64,000 bases of DNA, taken from NCBI GenBank assembly GCA_963710865.1, contig CAVQBR010000002.1, positions 1,178,001 through 1,242,000 on the forward strand, given 5' to 3'. The notes under the pieces are model-generated. The model saw only the letters and a list, made by a program, of their open reading frames with translations, was not told where the DNA came from and ran no database searches. The position numbers and the translations under genes are program-made. Positions 45,413 to 54,809 of the stretch are shown in pieces (position 1 is the first letter of the stretch; each line of letters begins with the position of its first letter). This DNA comes from PRDV01 sp963710865. Its GTDB lineage: Bacteria; Babelota; Babeliae; Babelales; Babelaceae.

Positions 45413-48400
45413 TTAGTGTGCGGGAAGCAACTCAGTTGCTTGAGTACCATAGCCATTTACGACCGCTGCCCATTGACCGGTACTCCAGATTGCAAGATCA
45501 TTGCTCGGATCTGGGGCTAGGGATGATTCATCTCCCCAGCGTTGGCCAATGTTAGCATCATTGAAATTATTAAATGGTCCAGAATTAAACGGATTACTTG
45601 TATTATTCGTAATCAATACAGGATCACGTGTAATGCCCAAGGGATCCGTAGCCTTTCGTCCTGCATAGAATACATTGGTATAATCATTATTACCAGAGAC
45701 CGTTCCTTCAATAACAAGATCACCATTCTTATTGGTCATGATAGACGGAATGTAATAGAACTTTGGGTTATCAGTTACATGAGGATCATAAACTGTGCCC
45801 CATTGTACCAGTGCAGGACATGTTGTCTCTGTTTCAATCCCACATCCATTTCCTGTAGGATCACCAGTCAGATCAAACTGGTACCAACGCACCCCAACAC
45901 GATCACCCGCTGGATTTCCTGTTCCCGTGTTATCAACTTGTATATTATGACACACATACAACTGCTTATTGCGAACGTGGGGTGCATTTAATTTACTCCA
46001 GGTTGTTTGCAAATACATAGCATTGACATTCCCAGGAGGGAGAAAAAGATTGGTATAGAGATTGCCCTTATGGGGAGCATTTGCAGGATCAGTGTAATTG
46101 GGAACATCCAAAAGGATCTGTTGACCGAGAGTTGCTTGAGCCGATCCTGGATTAAGTATGCGATAGAAAAAGAGTTGATTATAGGTGCAACATTCTGTAG
46201 GAGTGATAGGAGGAGGACAAAAGGGAACAACATCTATCAGGCAGGGATATTCAAAGCCTACTGCATTTATAAGATAGCCAAATGTTGCATTCGGATCAAA
46301 ATTGTCCGCTGGAGGGGTAAATTCAGAGATATTCTCCAATATTCCCGGAATTACGGTGAATGCTGGTGACGTATTTCCTGTCGTTATAGAGCTGTTAGGA
46401 ATAATAAGCGTTGATGTCCCAAGAAAGATTCCTGCAACTTCATCGATCGCATCTACGCTAATATACACTGCATTGGCATCAGTTGCCAACTGTTGGTAAT
46501 CAAGGTCTGCGGGGGCGTCAGCTGGATCTATTTGTGGAACTAGTGCCGCGTTAGAGAAGCTATTAAATGTCCAGACTGTTTCTGGTGTTATAACACCAGA
46601 ATCACTCCAAGCAACCTCTAGTTCACTATCAGCATTTGATTCGCAACTGAATATCCAACGATCAAGAAAGCGACTGTAATTGATACGCACATCTGAATGT
46701 ACTCCTAGACCAAAGAAGCTCGCGGCATCAATATCAAGTGCCCCATCAGGTTGTCCGGTAGTTTTGTTGAAACTACGAATAATTCCATAGGTCATGAGGA
46801 TGTATTGTTGTGGACCTACCCAGCCATTTTGGTTTGGTAAGACAGCATTTGCGTCGAGGACATCACTTATTGTTGCCGCAGTAAAATTCAATCCAATTGT
46901 CTGAGCTGGCTGCGAGAGCATCTGCTTAGTTGCTTTATCAATCTCTGGCTTTGAAAAAACTACTCGTGATGGGAGAGAGCCAGATGCTCCGTTTAGCTTG
47001 TGTCGTTTGCGAGAGCGACGAGGCCGCTCATTTGCATTCAGACCTAAAGGCCTTTTTTCTAGAACACTTTGAGAGGATGGATCTCCGATCAAGTTTCCGA
47101 AAGAGCCACCAAGTCCCCCATTGAGCCCAATTTGTATGCCATTTTTATTGTTTGGTAAGGGGAAGAGTCCCGTACTATCGGTGCCGACGAGATTATTGCT
47201 TATCACATTAGCTGTAGCGTTGTTGCTATAGACGAGAATTCCGCCTTTTAGATTGCCTGAGATGAAATTTGCTTGAGTAAGTTCAGAACCACCTATAGTA
47301 TTTTCGCTATCAGCGAGTTCGATACCCCAGCGGGTATTAGGTATTGCATGAGTGCCTTTTTTATTAGTGCCGATGAAGTTGCTTTGGACAGTGTTGAAGA
47401 TAGATCCGGGCCGAGCGGGGTCACCAATATGAATCCCCGCACCATTGCCGGAGATGACGTTACCTACTATCGTGGCTCCTGAAGTGGCGTTAGCGGGAAA
47501 AGCCTCTCTTGTTCTTATGCCAGAGTTAGCATTACCGAGGGCATAGGTTCCTGTTATATCAGTACCAATATAATTTCCTTCGATAAGCGTGTTGCCACAC
47601 GCTGTAAGATATACGCCGTTAACCGTACTTCCCGAAATGAGATTGCCAGTAATTATATCTCCCACATCAACACGCAATTGCAAACCATGTGTCATGTTTC
47701 CAAGCGCCTTTGTACCGGTTTTATCCGTACCAATGTAGTTGTTTTGTATTACTGTGTCGAGGTTGCGTGTTGAACTAATACATCCTCCCTCAAGCCCATA
47801 GAAATCTACGACATTACCGCTGAAACTTCCAGCGAGAATATTTCTATCAGCTGCCGCAGTGGTCCCAATCATTGTCGAGATGCATTGATTGCCGTTTATG
47901 CCAGCTAGCCCGATAGCGTTACGATTAGCCATTTGTTGTGTGCCACTTGCATCCGTTCCCATGAAGTTACCCACAATAGAAACACCGGTGATGTTATTAT
48001 TCGTTGTATCGAGTAAGATACCGTTGTCGATCCATTGATTGATGATGAGTCCTCGCACGACAGAACCATCTACCGATGTGTCAGATAGGGGAGCAAAATG
48101 CAATCCATTACCGGTCATGTTTCCATCGCCGGTCATATAATTGTTTCCATTAAGGATAATAGTAAGTGCTGCATTAGATTGGGTATATCCATCAATGGTT
48201 ACCTTTTGAGTGATAGTATCTAAATCTTGCACAGGAACGATAGTCCACGTGTTCGTGGCAGGATCGTAGCCTGAATCACTTGTAGGGATACCAAAAGCGA
48301 TGGTATCTCCTAGCCCTGCACCGGCATTTACCTGCTCAATTGCCCAACGGAGTGAATTGGTTGTTGCTGGGACAGTATCGGCTGTTGTGGTAACAGTATA

Positions 48401-48490
48401 GGTTTGCTGGGCATATGCTGGTGAGATTGCGAGCAAAATGCATGCAAGCGCTCCCTGTGTGCATAATTTTTTGAACTGTTGAATCTTCAT
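45413..48490 (-). CDS. Large secreted beta-helix/propeller protein, paralogue 3
   Basis: A 1025-residue member of the tandem trio. The start is placed at MKIQQFKKL (48490), which has AGGAGA just upstream and aligns with the starts of the other two. An in-frame ATG at 48577 falls inside the promoter. Signal peptide (LCTQGALACILLAISPAYA), beta-helix repeats, a basic linker (RPRRSRKRHKLNG) and a propeller-like region are as in the paralogues. It lacks about ten residues near IDGYTQSNAALT, where the others have a longer loop. Its beta-helix DNA is clearly more diverged than that of 1 versus 2. Confidence 0.85.
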   Translation of the reverse strand: MKIQQFKKLCTQGALACILLAISPAYAQQTYTVTTTADTVPATTNSLRWAIEQVNAGAGLGDTIAFGIPTSDSGYDPATNTWTIVPVQDLDTITQKVTIDGYTQSNAALTIILNGNNYMTGDGNMTGNGLHFAPLSDTSVDGSVVRGLIINQWIDNGILLDTTNNNITGVSIVGNFMGTDASGTQQMANRNAIGLAGINGNQCISTMIGTTAAADRNILAGSFSGNVVDFYGLEGGCISSTRNLDTVIQNNYIGTDKTGTKALGNMTHGLQLRVDVGDIITGNLISGSTVNGVYLTACGNTLIEGNYIGTDITGTYALGNANSGIRTREAFPANATSGATIVGNVISGNGAGIHIGDPARPGSIFNTVQSNFIGTNKKGTHAIPNTRWGIELADSENTIGGSELTQANFISGNLKGGILVYSNNATANVISNNLVGTDSTGLFPLPNNKNGIQIGLNGGLGGSFGNLIGDPSSQSVLEKRPLGLNANERPRRSRKRHKLNGASGSLPSRVVFSKPEIDKATKQMLSQPAQTIGLNFTAATISDVLDANAVLPNQNGWVGPQQYILMTYGIIRSFNKTTGQPDGALDIDAASFFGLGVHSDVRINYSRFLDRWIFSCESNADSELEVAWSDSGVITPETVWTFNSFSNAALVPQIDPADAPADLDYQQLATDANAVYISVDAIDEVAGIFLGTSTLIIPNSSITTGNTSPAFTVIPGILENISEFTPPADNFDPNATFGYLINAVGFEYPCLIDVVPFCPPPITPTECCTYNQLFFYRILNPGSAQATLGQQILLDVPNYTDPANAPHKGNLYTNLFLPPGNVNAMYLQTTWSKLNAPHVRNKQLYVCHNIQVDNTGTGNPAGDRVGVRWYQFDLTGDPTGNGCGIETETTCPALVQWGTVYDPHVTDNPKFYYIPSIMTNKNGDLVIEGTVSGNNDYTNVFYAGRKATDPLGITRDPVLITNNTSNPFNSGPFNNFNDANIGQRWGDESSLAPDPSNDLAIWSTGQWAAVVNGYGTQATELLPAH

Positions 48491-48572
48491 ACTTCTCCTA
48501 GATTCGTTTTGCGTGTTTTGCTTACGCAGTGTTGATACTTTTCTTCGGAGCCCAAAAGAACCCTCTTCAGAA

Positions 48573-48602
48573 AGCATACTTTTTTGGTAAGCGAAAAATC
48601 AA
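48573..48602 (-). promoter_or_regulatory. Promoter of secreted paralogue 3
   Basis: On the minus strand, TTGATT and TATGCT are separated by 18 bases. The spacer carries CGCTTACCAAAAAAG. Confidence 0.7.
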
Positions 48603-48794
48603 GAGAATTTACACAATACCTTGACGCTGCGAGATTGCGATAGAATCTTCTAAGGGTAGAGCCCAAGAGCAGGAGAATTGTTAGAAACGGAGGAAGTGTA
48701 GAGATAAAATGAGCATGCCACCTTGTGCTTAAAGTTACTGAGCTGACTTGGTATACTAGATTACCATAAGAAATACCTTAGCTGGAGATGTACC

Positions 48795-49334
48795 ATGATC
48801 AAACCGCATCATAAGAAGATAACTATTGTAGGCAATGCTGGGTCGGGCAAAACAACTTTAGCATTTCAGCTGCAGGAAAAGCTTAATCTTCCGCTGTATC
48901 ATCTTGATCAGTATTATTGGCTCCCAGGCTGGCAGCGAGTTGGCCTTGAACGCTATGCAGAGCTGCAGACCGAGTTGTGTAACAAAGATGAGTGGATTAT
49001 AGAAGGAGCTTATATTAGGGTCCTACATGAACGCATCTATCATGCAGATGTTGTTATCTTTTTGGATATGCCGCCCTCCCTTTGCATCTGGCGAGTAGTG
49101 AAGCGCTCAATTATGCATTTTGGATCGGTTATCCCGGGAAATCCGCAAGGATGTAGGCAGCAGCTCTTTGGGATGAGGTTTTTCGAGTTTTTAAAATGGG
49201 TCTGGGGCTTTAATAAACAGTATAGACTGATGATTGTGTCCTTACTCGAGATGTACAAGGATACAAAGCAGATCTACCTATTGCAGTCATGCGAACAGGT
49301 AGATCATTTTCTTCAAACGATGAGCAGTAGGTAG
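48795..49334 (+). CDS. P-loop kinase-like protein (FlaR/topology-modulation family)
   Basis: A 179-residue adenylate-kinase-like P-loop protein. Walker A VGNAGSGKTTLA is at ~12-23. Then come LYHLDQYYWLPGWQRVG, WIIEGAYI and DVVIFLDMPPSLCIWRVVKRSI. This order matches proteins annotated as DNA topology modulation protein FlaR or uncharacterised AAA kinases. The natural substrate is unknown. GGAG lies upstream of the ATG, and a TATACT box is present at about 48752. It converges on the ankyrin-type gene at 49386, with a hairpin between. Confidence 0.8.
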   Translation: MIKPHHKKITIVGNAGSGKTTLAFQLQEKLNLPLYHLDQYYWLPGWQRVGLERYAELQTELCNKDEWIIEGAYIRVLHERIYHADVVIFLDMPPSLCIWRVVKRSIMHFGSVIPGNPQGCRQQLFGMRFFEFLKWVWGFNKQYRLMIVSLLEMYKDTKQIYLLQSCEQVDHFLQTMSSR

Positions 49335-49351
49335 TGAATGGTACAGAAAAA

Positions 49352-49373
49352 TGGCAGCGCTCAAGCGCTGCCA
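49352..49373 (-). terminator. Perfect hairpin terminator between convergent genes
   Basis: TGGCAGCGCT and AGCGCTGCCA form a perfect 10-bp stem. On the minus strand TTTTTCTG follows, so it mainly ends the gene at 49386-50213; it may also stop the plus-strand gene. Confidence 0.85.
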
Positions 49374-49385
49374 CTGAATTAAGTG

Positions 49386-50213
49386 TTAATGGCCAAGAAC
49401 GAGGCCATGCTCTAGGGCGTAAGCATTAGCATCCTTGCCGGATGAATCTTTAATCGAGTAGTTTGCGTGATGAGACAGTAAGAGACATGCAGTTTTACTA
49501 TTTCTGTTTTTAGCGGCTTTAATGAGGGCAGTTTCACCCTTTTTATCGATTGCATTTACATCGCTATGAGTGGCGAGGAACTTGAGAACCCCAGCACAAT
49601 CAAAATCAATCTTTTCATTGGTAAAATATTCGCTCATTTTCATGAGGAGCGTCTCATCTTGATCATTGCGCAGAGCTGCTATCTCAGGTCTGAGCATGTT
49701 CTGATAGATGTAGCGCGTTAAATGGGCTATGAGTGCTTCTCGATCGTCGAAAATAGCTGGTATCAAGCCTTGAGCTACTTCTTGAGAAAACAGAATCTGT
49801 AAACTTCGAGCACCAGCGACTCTCATTAGTTCTTGGTAGCCGAAAACTTCCACGAAAATGAGTGCCTTTTCCAGATCATTGAGAGGGAAAACTTTTTGCA
49901 GCGCCATTCGTGGGCCTACAAATTCTTCTCTTAATGTAGTTGCAAGGAGTCGGATGCAGTCAGCTGATAAAGCATTCATATGGAACAGTAAAAGGAATTC
50001 CAGCCACGAAGGATTTGCACAAAATCGTGGATTGTCCGTAATGAGGGAGGCAAGTAAGCTGTCTGTTTCTTCTGAGGCTGGATTGAATATAAGTATTCTC
50101 AGCTGTTCTTCAGCCGAAAGATCTTTAAATTGACTCGCAACAGCCACCTCAGTCATCGCAAACAGTGATGGAGTGAGAGCTAAAAACATTGATAAGAGGA
50201 GTTGTATTTTCAT
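49386..50213 (-). CDS. Secreted protein with C-terminal ankyrin-like repeats
   Basis: A 275-residue protein. The signal peptide (IQLLLSMFLALTPSLFAM) is followed by a helical part with no family resemblance (residues ~25-190). About two ankyrin-like repeats near the end read DCAGVLKFLATHSDVNAIDKKGETALIKAAKNRNSKTACLLLSHHANYSIKDSSG. It probably belongs to the secreted ankyrin set of this genome, but most of the protein is unassigned. The ATG has GGATCC close upstream and no clear Shine-Dalgarno. Confidence 0.75.
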   Translation of the reverse strand: MKIQLLLSMFLALTPSLFAMTEVAVASQFKDLSAEEQLRILIFNPASEETDSLLASLITDNPRFCANPSWLEFLLLFHMNALSADCIRLLATTLREEFVGPRMALQKVFPLNDLEKALIFVEVFGYQELMRVAGARSLQILFSQEVAQGLIPAIFDDREALIAHLTRYIYQNMLRPEIAALRNDQDETLLMKMSEYFTNEKIDFDCAGVLKFLATHSDVNAIDKKGETALIKAAKNRNSKTACLLLSHHANYSIKDSSGKDANAYALEHGLVLGH

Positions 50214-50317
50214 GGTGGATCCTTTGAGTACTGTATTAATCTTCTACTGTCACTTTTAAGTGTAGAGTATTTTATTTTTCTGTCAAATGGGCTATCCGGG
50301 CCAGGAGATCCGGAGTG

Positions 50318-51142
50318 TTATAGTGCCCCAAGTGCTTTTAACGTACGCCTGAGCTGATCATAGTCGCCATCTTCGATGAGAACGGCATTCATGCCGCATT
50401 TACGGGCACCTTCAGCGTTGATAGCTTGGTCATCAATAAGTATGCAGTCCCGAGGATTGAGGTTATATTTTTTCAAGATATATTCGTACGATTCGGCGCG
50501 CGGTTTTATACAGCCAATGTGTCCTGAAATGACGATTCCTTCAAAGAACCGAAATGCGCGGCGATGCAGCCTATAGCAGATGTCGAAGGAGAGGTGGTCC
50601 CAGTTTGAAAAGGCGAATATTCGATTTTTCTTGGTGCCATCTTTATTCTTGGCTCGACTGCATTCCTTCAGCAGCTTCATGCCCTTTTCAAGAGGAAATA
50701 CGTTGCGAGCGAGAATCTCGGGATCGAACATTGCTCTGATCGTCCTTTTAATAAGGCGCATTTCCCGATCGCTATCAAAGTAACCCTGTTTGTGGAGCCG
50801 TTTAATATGAGGTTTTGATCGTGCAATAATCTCTTTGCCGGTGATGGTTCCTGCTTGCCAGTGACACATAATCGTAGGCAGGGGTGTCCCTTCAGCAGTG
50901 CCGGCAGATTCACGAATACCTTTTTCAGGTTTCATCATCTGCTCGAGTACATCAAAGAGTACCGTCTGACAGTTGGGATTGCGTCCATCAAGTATCATAT
51001 AGCTGAGGAAATTACTCAGCCCTACTTCCTGAGCAACGCCCAATTTATCGGGATAAAAGAGTACTCCGCCAAGATCCCAGAGGAGTATTTTAGCCTCCAA
51101 AAGGCTACATGAAATAAGAAGAATCGTAAGCTTTTTTATCAT
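50318..51142 (-). CDS. Exported HAD-superfamily hydrolase-like protein
   Basis: A 274-residue protein. HAD motif I is LLWDLGGVLFYP, motif II is FAFSNWD, and the motif III/IV region is GCIKPRAESYEYILKKYNLNPRDCILIDDQAINAEGARKCG. This is the subfamily IA-type order (YihX-like), with the nucleophile Asp kept. The N-terminus (KKLTILLISCSLLEAK) looks like a signal peptide cut just before the first beta strand. An exported HAD phosphatase is unusual. The substrate is unknown. It is followed by a small GC hairpin (~50292-50311) of uncertain effect. Confidence 0.8.
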   Translation of the reverse strand: MIKKLTILLISCSLLEAKILLWDLGGVLFYPDKLGVAQEVGLSNFLSYMILDGRNPNCQTVLFDVLEQMMKPEKGIRESAGTAEGTPLPTIMCHWQAGTITGKEIIARSKPHIKRLHKQGYFDSDREMRLIKRTIRAMFDPEILARNVFPLEKGMKLLKECSRAKNKDGTKKNRIFAFSNWDHLSFDICYRLHRRAFRFFEGIVISGHIGCIKPRAESYEYILKKYNLNPRDCILIDDQAINAEGARKCGMNAVLIEDGDYDQLRRTLKALGAL

Positions 51143-51196
51143 GGTATATTCCTTTTTTCAGTAGCATAGACAGAGGGAAGAGGTAAAGTAAATACT

Positions 51197-51949
51197 TTAC
51201 TCTCTCTTTTTAAGAAGAAGTTCTCCGGCTCGCTGTTTACATCGATCATAGGTCTGCGCAAGTACGGAAGAAAGTTTTTGGGTGCCGAGCTTCCAGGGCA
51301 GCTGATCAAGGAGTAGTCGAGTCGCATGCTCATCTGTAAGATTCTTTTCAAGGTTTGGTAGCGAAGAGGGCTGCCAAAAGGTTGCTAAGCGTTCTTTCTC
51401 GGGAGGCTTTATGCTTTTCTTGTATGCTTGGGTTAGGACCTCAGTGAGAATTGCCCGTTGTATGCCACGCAGAGCAAAGATCTGAAAAGGATCACTATCG
51501 AGTATATGGGCAAAGAGATACATCGTTGCGAGCACATGCTTGCACGGAACCGTAGTATCATAACAGGTGCACTCGAGTGTTAAGTCATCCATATCAGTCG
51601 GTATAAGTGGTTCGATAAATGCAGTATTAATATCGGGTGGCATTATTCCCGCTAGAAGCTGTGCCAAAAAAAGTGGCTTTTTAATAAGGGAAGAGATCCC
51701 ATAGTCCCAGAGTTCTAAAGGATAGATACCGGTCCTAATAGTTACCTCATAGGGTCTACGCTCTGAGCCTTGTACATCTGCATGAATTGCACCATGCTCG
51801 ATCTTCAGATTAAGCACATTTCCTGAACGGGCATAGAGCCTGCCGCGAGCGAGACGCCCTTCATCAGCAGTAAGGAGTAAGGCAAGCCAGCTTTTAGCAA
51901 GTGGCGTTGTTCCAATGGGTTCGCGCTTTGCAGGTAAGGTATTATACAT
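51197..51949 (-). CDS. SWIM zinc-finger protein
   Basis: A 250-residue protein. Residues ~105-150 hold the SWIM motif C-x-C-x(n)-C-x-H (LECTCYDTTVPCKHVLATMYLFA), a zinc finger thought to bind DNA or proteins. The N-terminal part (SWLALLLTADEGRLARGRLYARSGNVLNL) matches SWIM proteins encoded beside SNF2 helicases. Its ATG overlaps the SNF2 stop by eight bases (ATGTATAA), so start 51949 fits coupling. The pair is a known bacterial arrangement; its role in DNA or chromatin-like remodelling is not established. Confidence 0.88.
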   Translation of the reverse strand: MYNTLPAKREPIGTTPLAKSWLALLLTADEGRLARGRLYARSGNVLNLKIEHGAIHADVQGSERRPYEVTIRTGIYPLELWDYGISSLIKKPLFLAQLLAGIMPPDINTAFIEPLIPTDMDDLTLECTCYDTTVPCKHVLATMYLFAHILDSDPFQIFALRGIQRAILTEVLTQAYKKSIKPPEKERLATFWQPSSLPNLEKNLTDEHATRLLLDQLPWKLGTQKLSSVLAQTYDRCKQRAGELLLKKRE

Positions 51950-54809
51950 GAGGGTCCAAGGTAAAAAGCTCGCGTAGGTCTTCGGTCGATAATTCAGAGA
52001 TCCATTGCTCTCCTGGCGATATAACGAGATCAGCAAGTTGTTTTTTTCGTTCGATGAGCTCATCGATCCGCTCTTCTACAGTGCCTGCGGTGATTAGGGT
52101 ATGGACCTGGACGACCCGTTTTTGTCCTATACGAAATGCTCGGTCTGTCGCCTGTGTTTCGACAGCAGGATTCCACCATCGATCAAAATGGAATACATGA
52201 TTAGCCTCCGTTAAGTTTAAGCCGATGCCACCGGCTTTGAGAGAAAGTATAAAGAGTGAGGGACCATCTGGTGATTGAAAGGCTTCTACAATCTTATCCC
52301 GTTCTTTCTTTGTAGACTTACCATGGAGAAACAACACAGGTTGTTGGAATCTTGTTTCCAGATGAGTTTGTAAGAGTCCTCCCATCTGAGCAAACTGTGT
52401 AAATATGAGACTTTTTCCGCCCTCGGCTAGAATTTCTTCAAGAAGTTCTTCAAGCCTTACCAGCTTTCCCGAGCGGCCGCTCAGTGATGAGCGATCCTTG
52501 AGAAAGTTGACGGGGTGGTTGCAGATCTGTTTCAGTCGTAAGAGTGTGGTGAGCACAAGCCCTTTTCGTTCTATGCCTTCAGCCTTTTCAACGGCGTTCA
52601 GCATCAGTGTTACGAGTGCCTGATAGAGCGATGTCTGCTCTTTAGTAAGATAGCAGAGCTCTTTAGTTTCTATCTTATCGGGTAAATCTTGAATTATGGT
52701 CTTGTCCGTTTTTACCCTGCGCAATACAAACGGCGAAATAAGTCGCTTGAGCTGCTCAGATCGCTTTGTATCACCATCGCGCTCGATTGGCTGTATAAAG
52801 GTTTGCGTAAAAGTGCGTAAGGAACCTAAATAGCCTTTATTTAAAAAGTCCATGAGTGACCACAATTCACTGAGACGATTTTCGATGGGGGTACCTGTCA
52901 GTGCTATTTTACTGCGGGCGGGAATTTTTTTGATAGCTTGCGTTTGCTTTGTCGTGCTATTTTTAATCGTCTGTGCTTCGTCGATGATAAGCATATGCCA
53001 GTTGAGAGCGTGAAACTTTTCACTATCACGTCCTACGATAGCATAGGTGGTAAGTACGATATCATGAGAGTGAGCCGCACGTATAAATGCCTCTTTATCA
53101 AGCCGTTGGGCGCCATGGTGAATATATACAGAGAGACCAGGTGCAAAGCGAGTGAGCTCTTTCTGCCAGTTTGTTACGATTGAAAGGGGGCAGACAATAA
53201 GCGTAGGTTTGCATGATTTTTGCAAAAGAAGCGCGATGATTTGTATGGTTTTTCCAAGGCCCATATCATCTGCAAGGCACATGCCACAGCCGGTTTGAGA
53301 TAAAAAAGAAAGCCAGGACAAGCCTCGCAGTTGGTAGGGTCTGAGTGTTCCTTGAAACGTTGCTGGTGCTCTACTTGTATCCTCAAACGGATTGCGTAGT
53401 TTTGTAAGGAACTCTGCTAGAAACCCTTCAGTGTCGATAGTTTGCTCATCTACAAGTGCTAGTTTGAGTGCATCGGAAAAGGGGATTGTTGATCCCTTGT
53501 TCTTGAATAGTTGGAGTGCTTCTAAATCGGTAGACTCGAGTCTTACCCACTGTCCATTTAAGTGCACGAGGGGCAATTTGAGCTGAACGAGCTTTTCAAG
53601 ATCTTTTTCTGTCACTGAAGTGTCATCGATGGAAAGCTGCCATTCATAGTCGAGAATGCTGTCCATCGAGAGAAGCTCAGAAGATCGGTTACTGATTTTT
53701 ACTCGTGAGGTGAGCTTCTTCTTGTGTTTATACCAGGCAGGGACCTCGACCAAAAATCCAGCTTTTACTAAAAGCTCACCCTCAGTCTGTAAAAAACTTG
53801 AAGCCTCTGCAAGCGTGAGAGAAAGAGAGATAGGCTGTTTCTGAGAAAATGCTTGTCCAATCTTTTGATAGGTGTAAGAAGCACGTATAAGGTCTTTCAA
53901 GAGCCGTTCTTGGGGACATTCGTATTCTGAGGAACGTGGTGATTGGTTCCATATATCGGTAGCAGAAAAGCGAAGCTCTTCACTTTGGAGGTAAAACTCA
54001 AGTGTCCACGACTGATGCGCGTGAACCGGTTCCGCCAGCCTAAATCCCAGGGTAAACAGTTTTACAGAGCTGGGCATTGCAAAGAATTGTTCAGTAGTTT
54101 GCACTATCTCCTGGGAATCGTTTGTTACTTCAAGAGTGGTGCCATCGAGTGTATGAAGTTGGTGTAACCAACGTTCAACTATGGTCTGAGGCTTGCGAGT
54201 AATTGGCGATACGCCAGAGGTTTTAATAAAGGCATCGATCGTTTTATTAAGAAAGTCATGTACAAGAGCTTCTGCGCCTTCCTCGCAAAAAGGGACATGC
54301 TGAGCAAACTGTTGAAGTTTGAGCATATTCGATTGAGTGAGAAACGGTTTCCATGATGCTTCATACGAAGATGAAAGCACCGGTAGGAATGCTCCTGTGT
54401 AGATAAGCTCGGCTGCAAAAGTTGCAAGTCTCTGATAGTAGTGCCACGAGGGACCGAACGTAAGATCGTGCGTGGTGACACTGGCAGTTAAAAGTTCTAA
54501 GGCATCTCGTGATGCTATGCTAAGGGCAGGAAGAGACCAGCGATGAAACCGTTCTGCTTCTTGAGAACGATCAAATGAAGGAATGGGAAGCATAGCACTT
54601 GATGGTAAGCTCAGGAGCAGTTCTTCCTCTGAGAGAGTCGTTGAAAGGGCACAGCCGCGCAAGAGTTGTTCAAGCTCACTATACTGGGCTGCAAATGGAT
54701 GGATCCCATCGGATGCAGTCGCGTGTCTCTCATAGGCGGTGTGAGATTCGCCCCATAGATAGAGATTCCCTGTATCGGTTGGCTTCCAACAAGCATGAAT
54801 AGTATACAT
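51942..54809 (-). CDS. SNF2-family DEAD/DEAH-box helicase
   Basis: A 955-residue Swi2/Snf2-type ATPase. The first ~480 residues are the bacterial SNF2-associated region (DUF3670-like). The motor has motif I CLADDMGLGKTIQIIALLLQ, Ia CPLSIVTNW, motif II LIIDEAQTIKN, motif III ALTGTPIENRLSELWSLMDFL, and the C-terminal lobe LIFTQFAQMGGLL, LKAGGIGLNLTEANHVFHFDRWWNPAVE and ATDRAFRIGQKR. Such proteins move along double-stranded DNA. I chose ATG 54809 (YTIHACWKPTDTGNLYLWGE), where the family similarity begins; an upstream in-frame ATG is at 54920. It forms an operon with the SWIM gene. Confidence 0.92.
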   Translation of the reverse strand: MYTIHACWKPTDTGNLYLWGESHTAYERHATASDGIHPFAAQYSELEQLLRGCALSTTLSEEELLLSLPSSAMLPIPSFDRSQEAERFHRWSLPALSIASRDALELLTASVTTHDLTFGPSWHYYQRLATFAAELIYTGAFLPVLSSSYEASWKPFLTQSNMLKLQQFAQHVPFCEEGAEALVHDFLNKTIDAFIKTSGVSPITRKPQTIVERWLHQLHTLDGTTLEVTNDSQEIVQTTEQFFAMPSSVKLFTLGFRLAEPVHAHQSWTLEFYLQSEELRFSATDIWNQSPRSSEYECPQERLLKDLIRASYTYQKIGQAFSQKQPISLSLTLAEASSFLQTEGELLVKAGFLVEVPAWYKHKKKLTSRVKISNRSSELLSMDSILDYEWQLSIDDTSVTEKDLEKLVQLKLPLVHLNGQWVRLESTDLEALQLFKNKGSTIPFSDALKLALVDEQTIDTEGFLAEFLTKLRNPFEDTSRAPATFQGTLRPYQLRGLSWLSFLSQTGCGMCLADDMGLGKTIQIIALLLQKSCKPTLIVCPLSIVTNWQKELTRFAPGLSVYIHHGAQRLDKEAFIRAAHSHDIVLTTYAIVGRDSEKFHALNWHMLIIDEAQTIKNSTTKQTQAIKKIPARSKIALTGTPIENRLSELWSLMDFLNKGYLGSLRTFTQTFIQPIERDGDTKRSEQLKRLISPFVLRRVKTDKTIIQDLPDKIETKELCYLTKEQTSLYQALVTLMLNAVEKAEGIERKGLVLTTLLRLKQICNHPVNFLKDRSSLSGRSGKLVRLEELLEEILAEGGKSLIFTQFAQMGGLLQTHLETRFQQPVLFLHGKSTKKERDKIVEAFQSPDGPSLFILSLKAGGIGLNLTEANHVFHFDRWWNPAVETQATDRAFRIGQKRVVQVHTLITAGTVEERIDELIERKKQLADLVISPGEQWISELSTEDLRELFTLDPHV

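Noticed and set aside
46930..47482. Plus-strand open frames opposite the tandem secreted paralogues
   Set aside because: They recur only because the paralogues are similar; they lack ribosome sites and oppose a well-supported coding frame.
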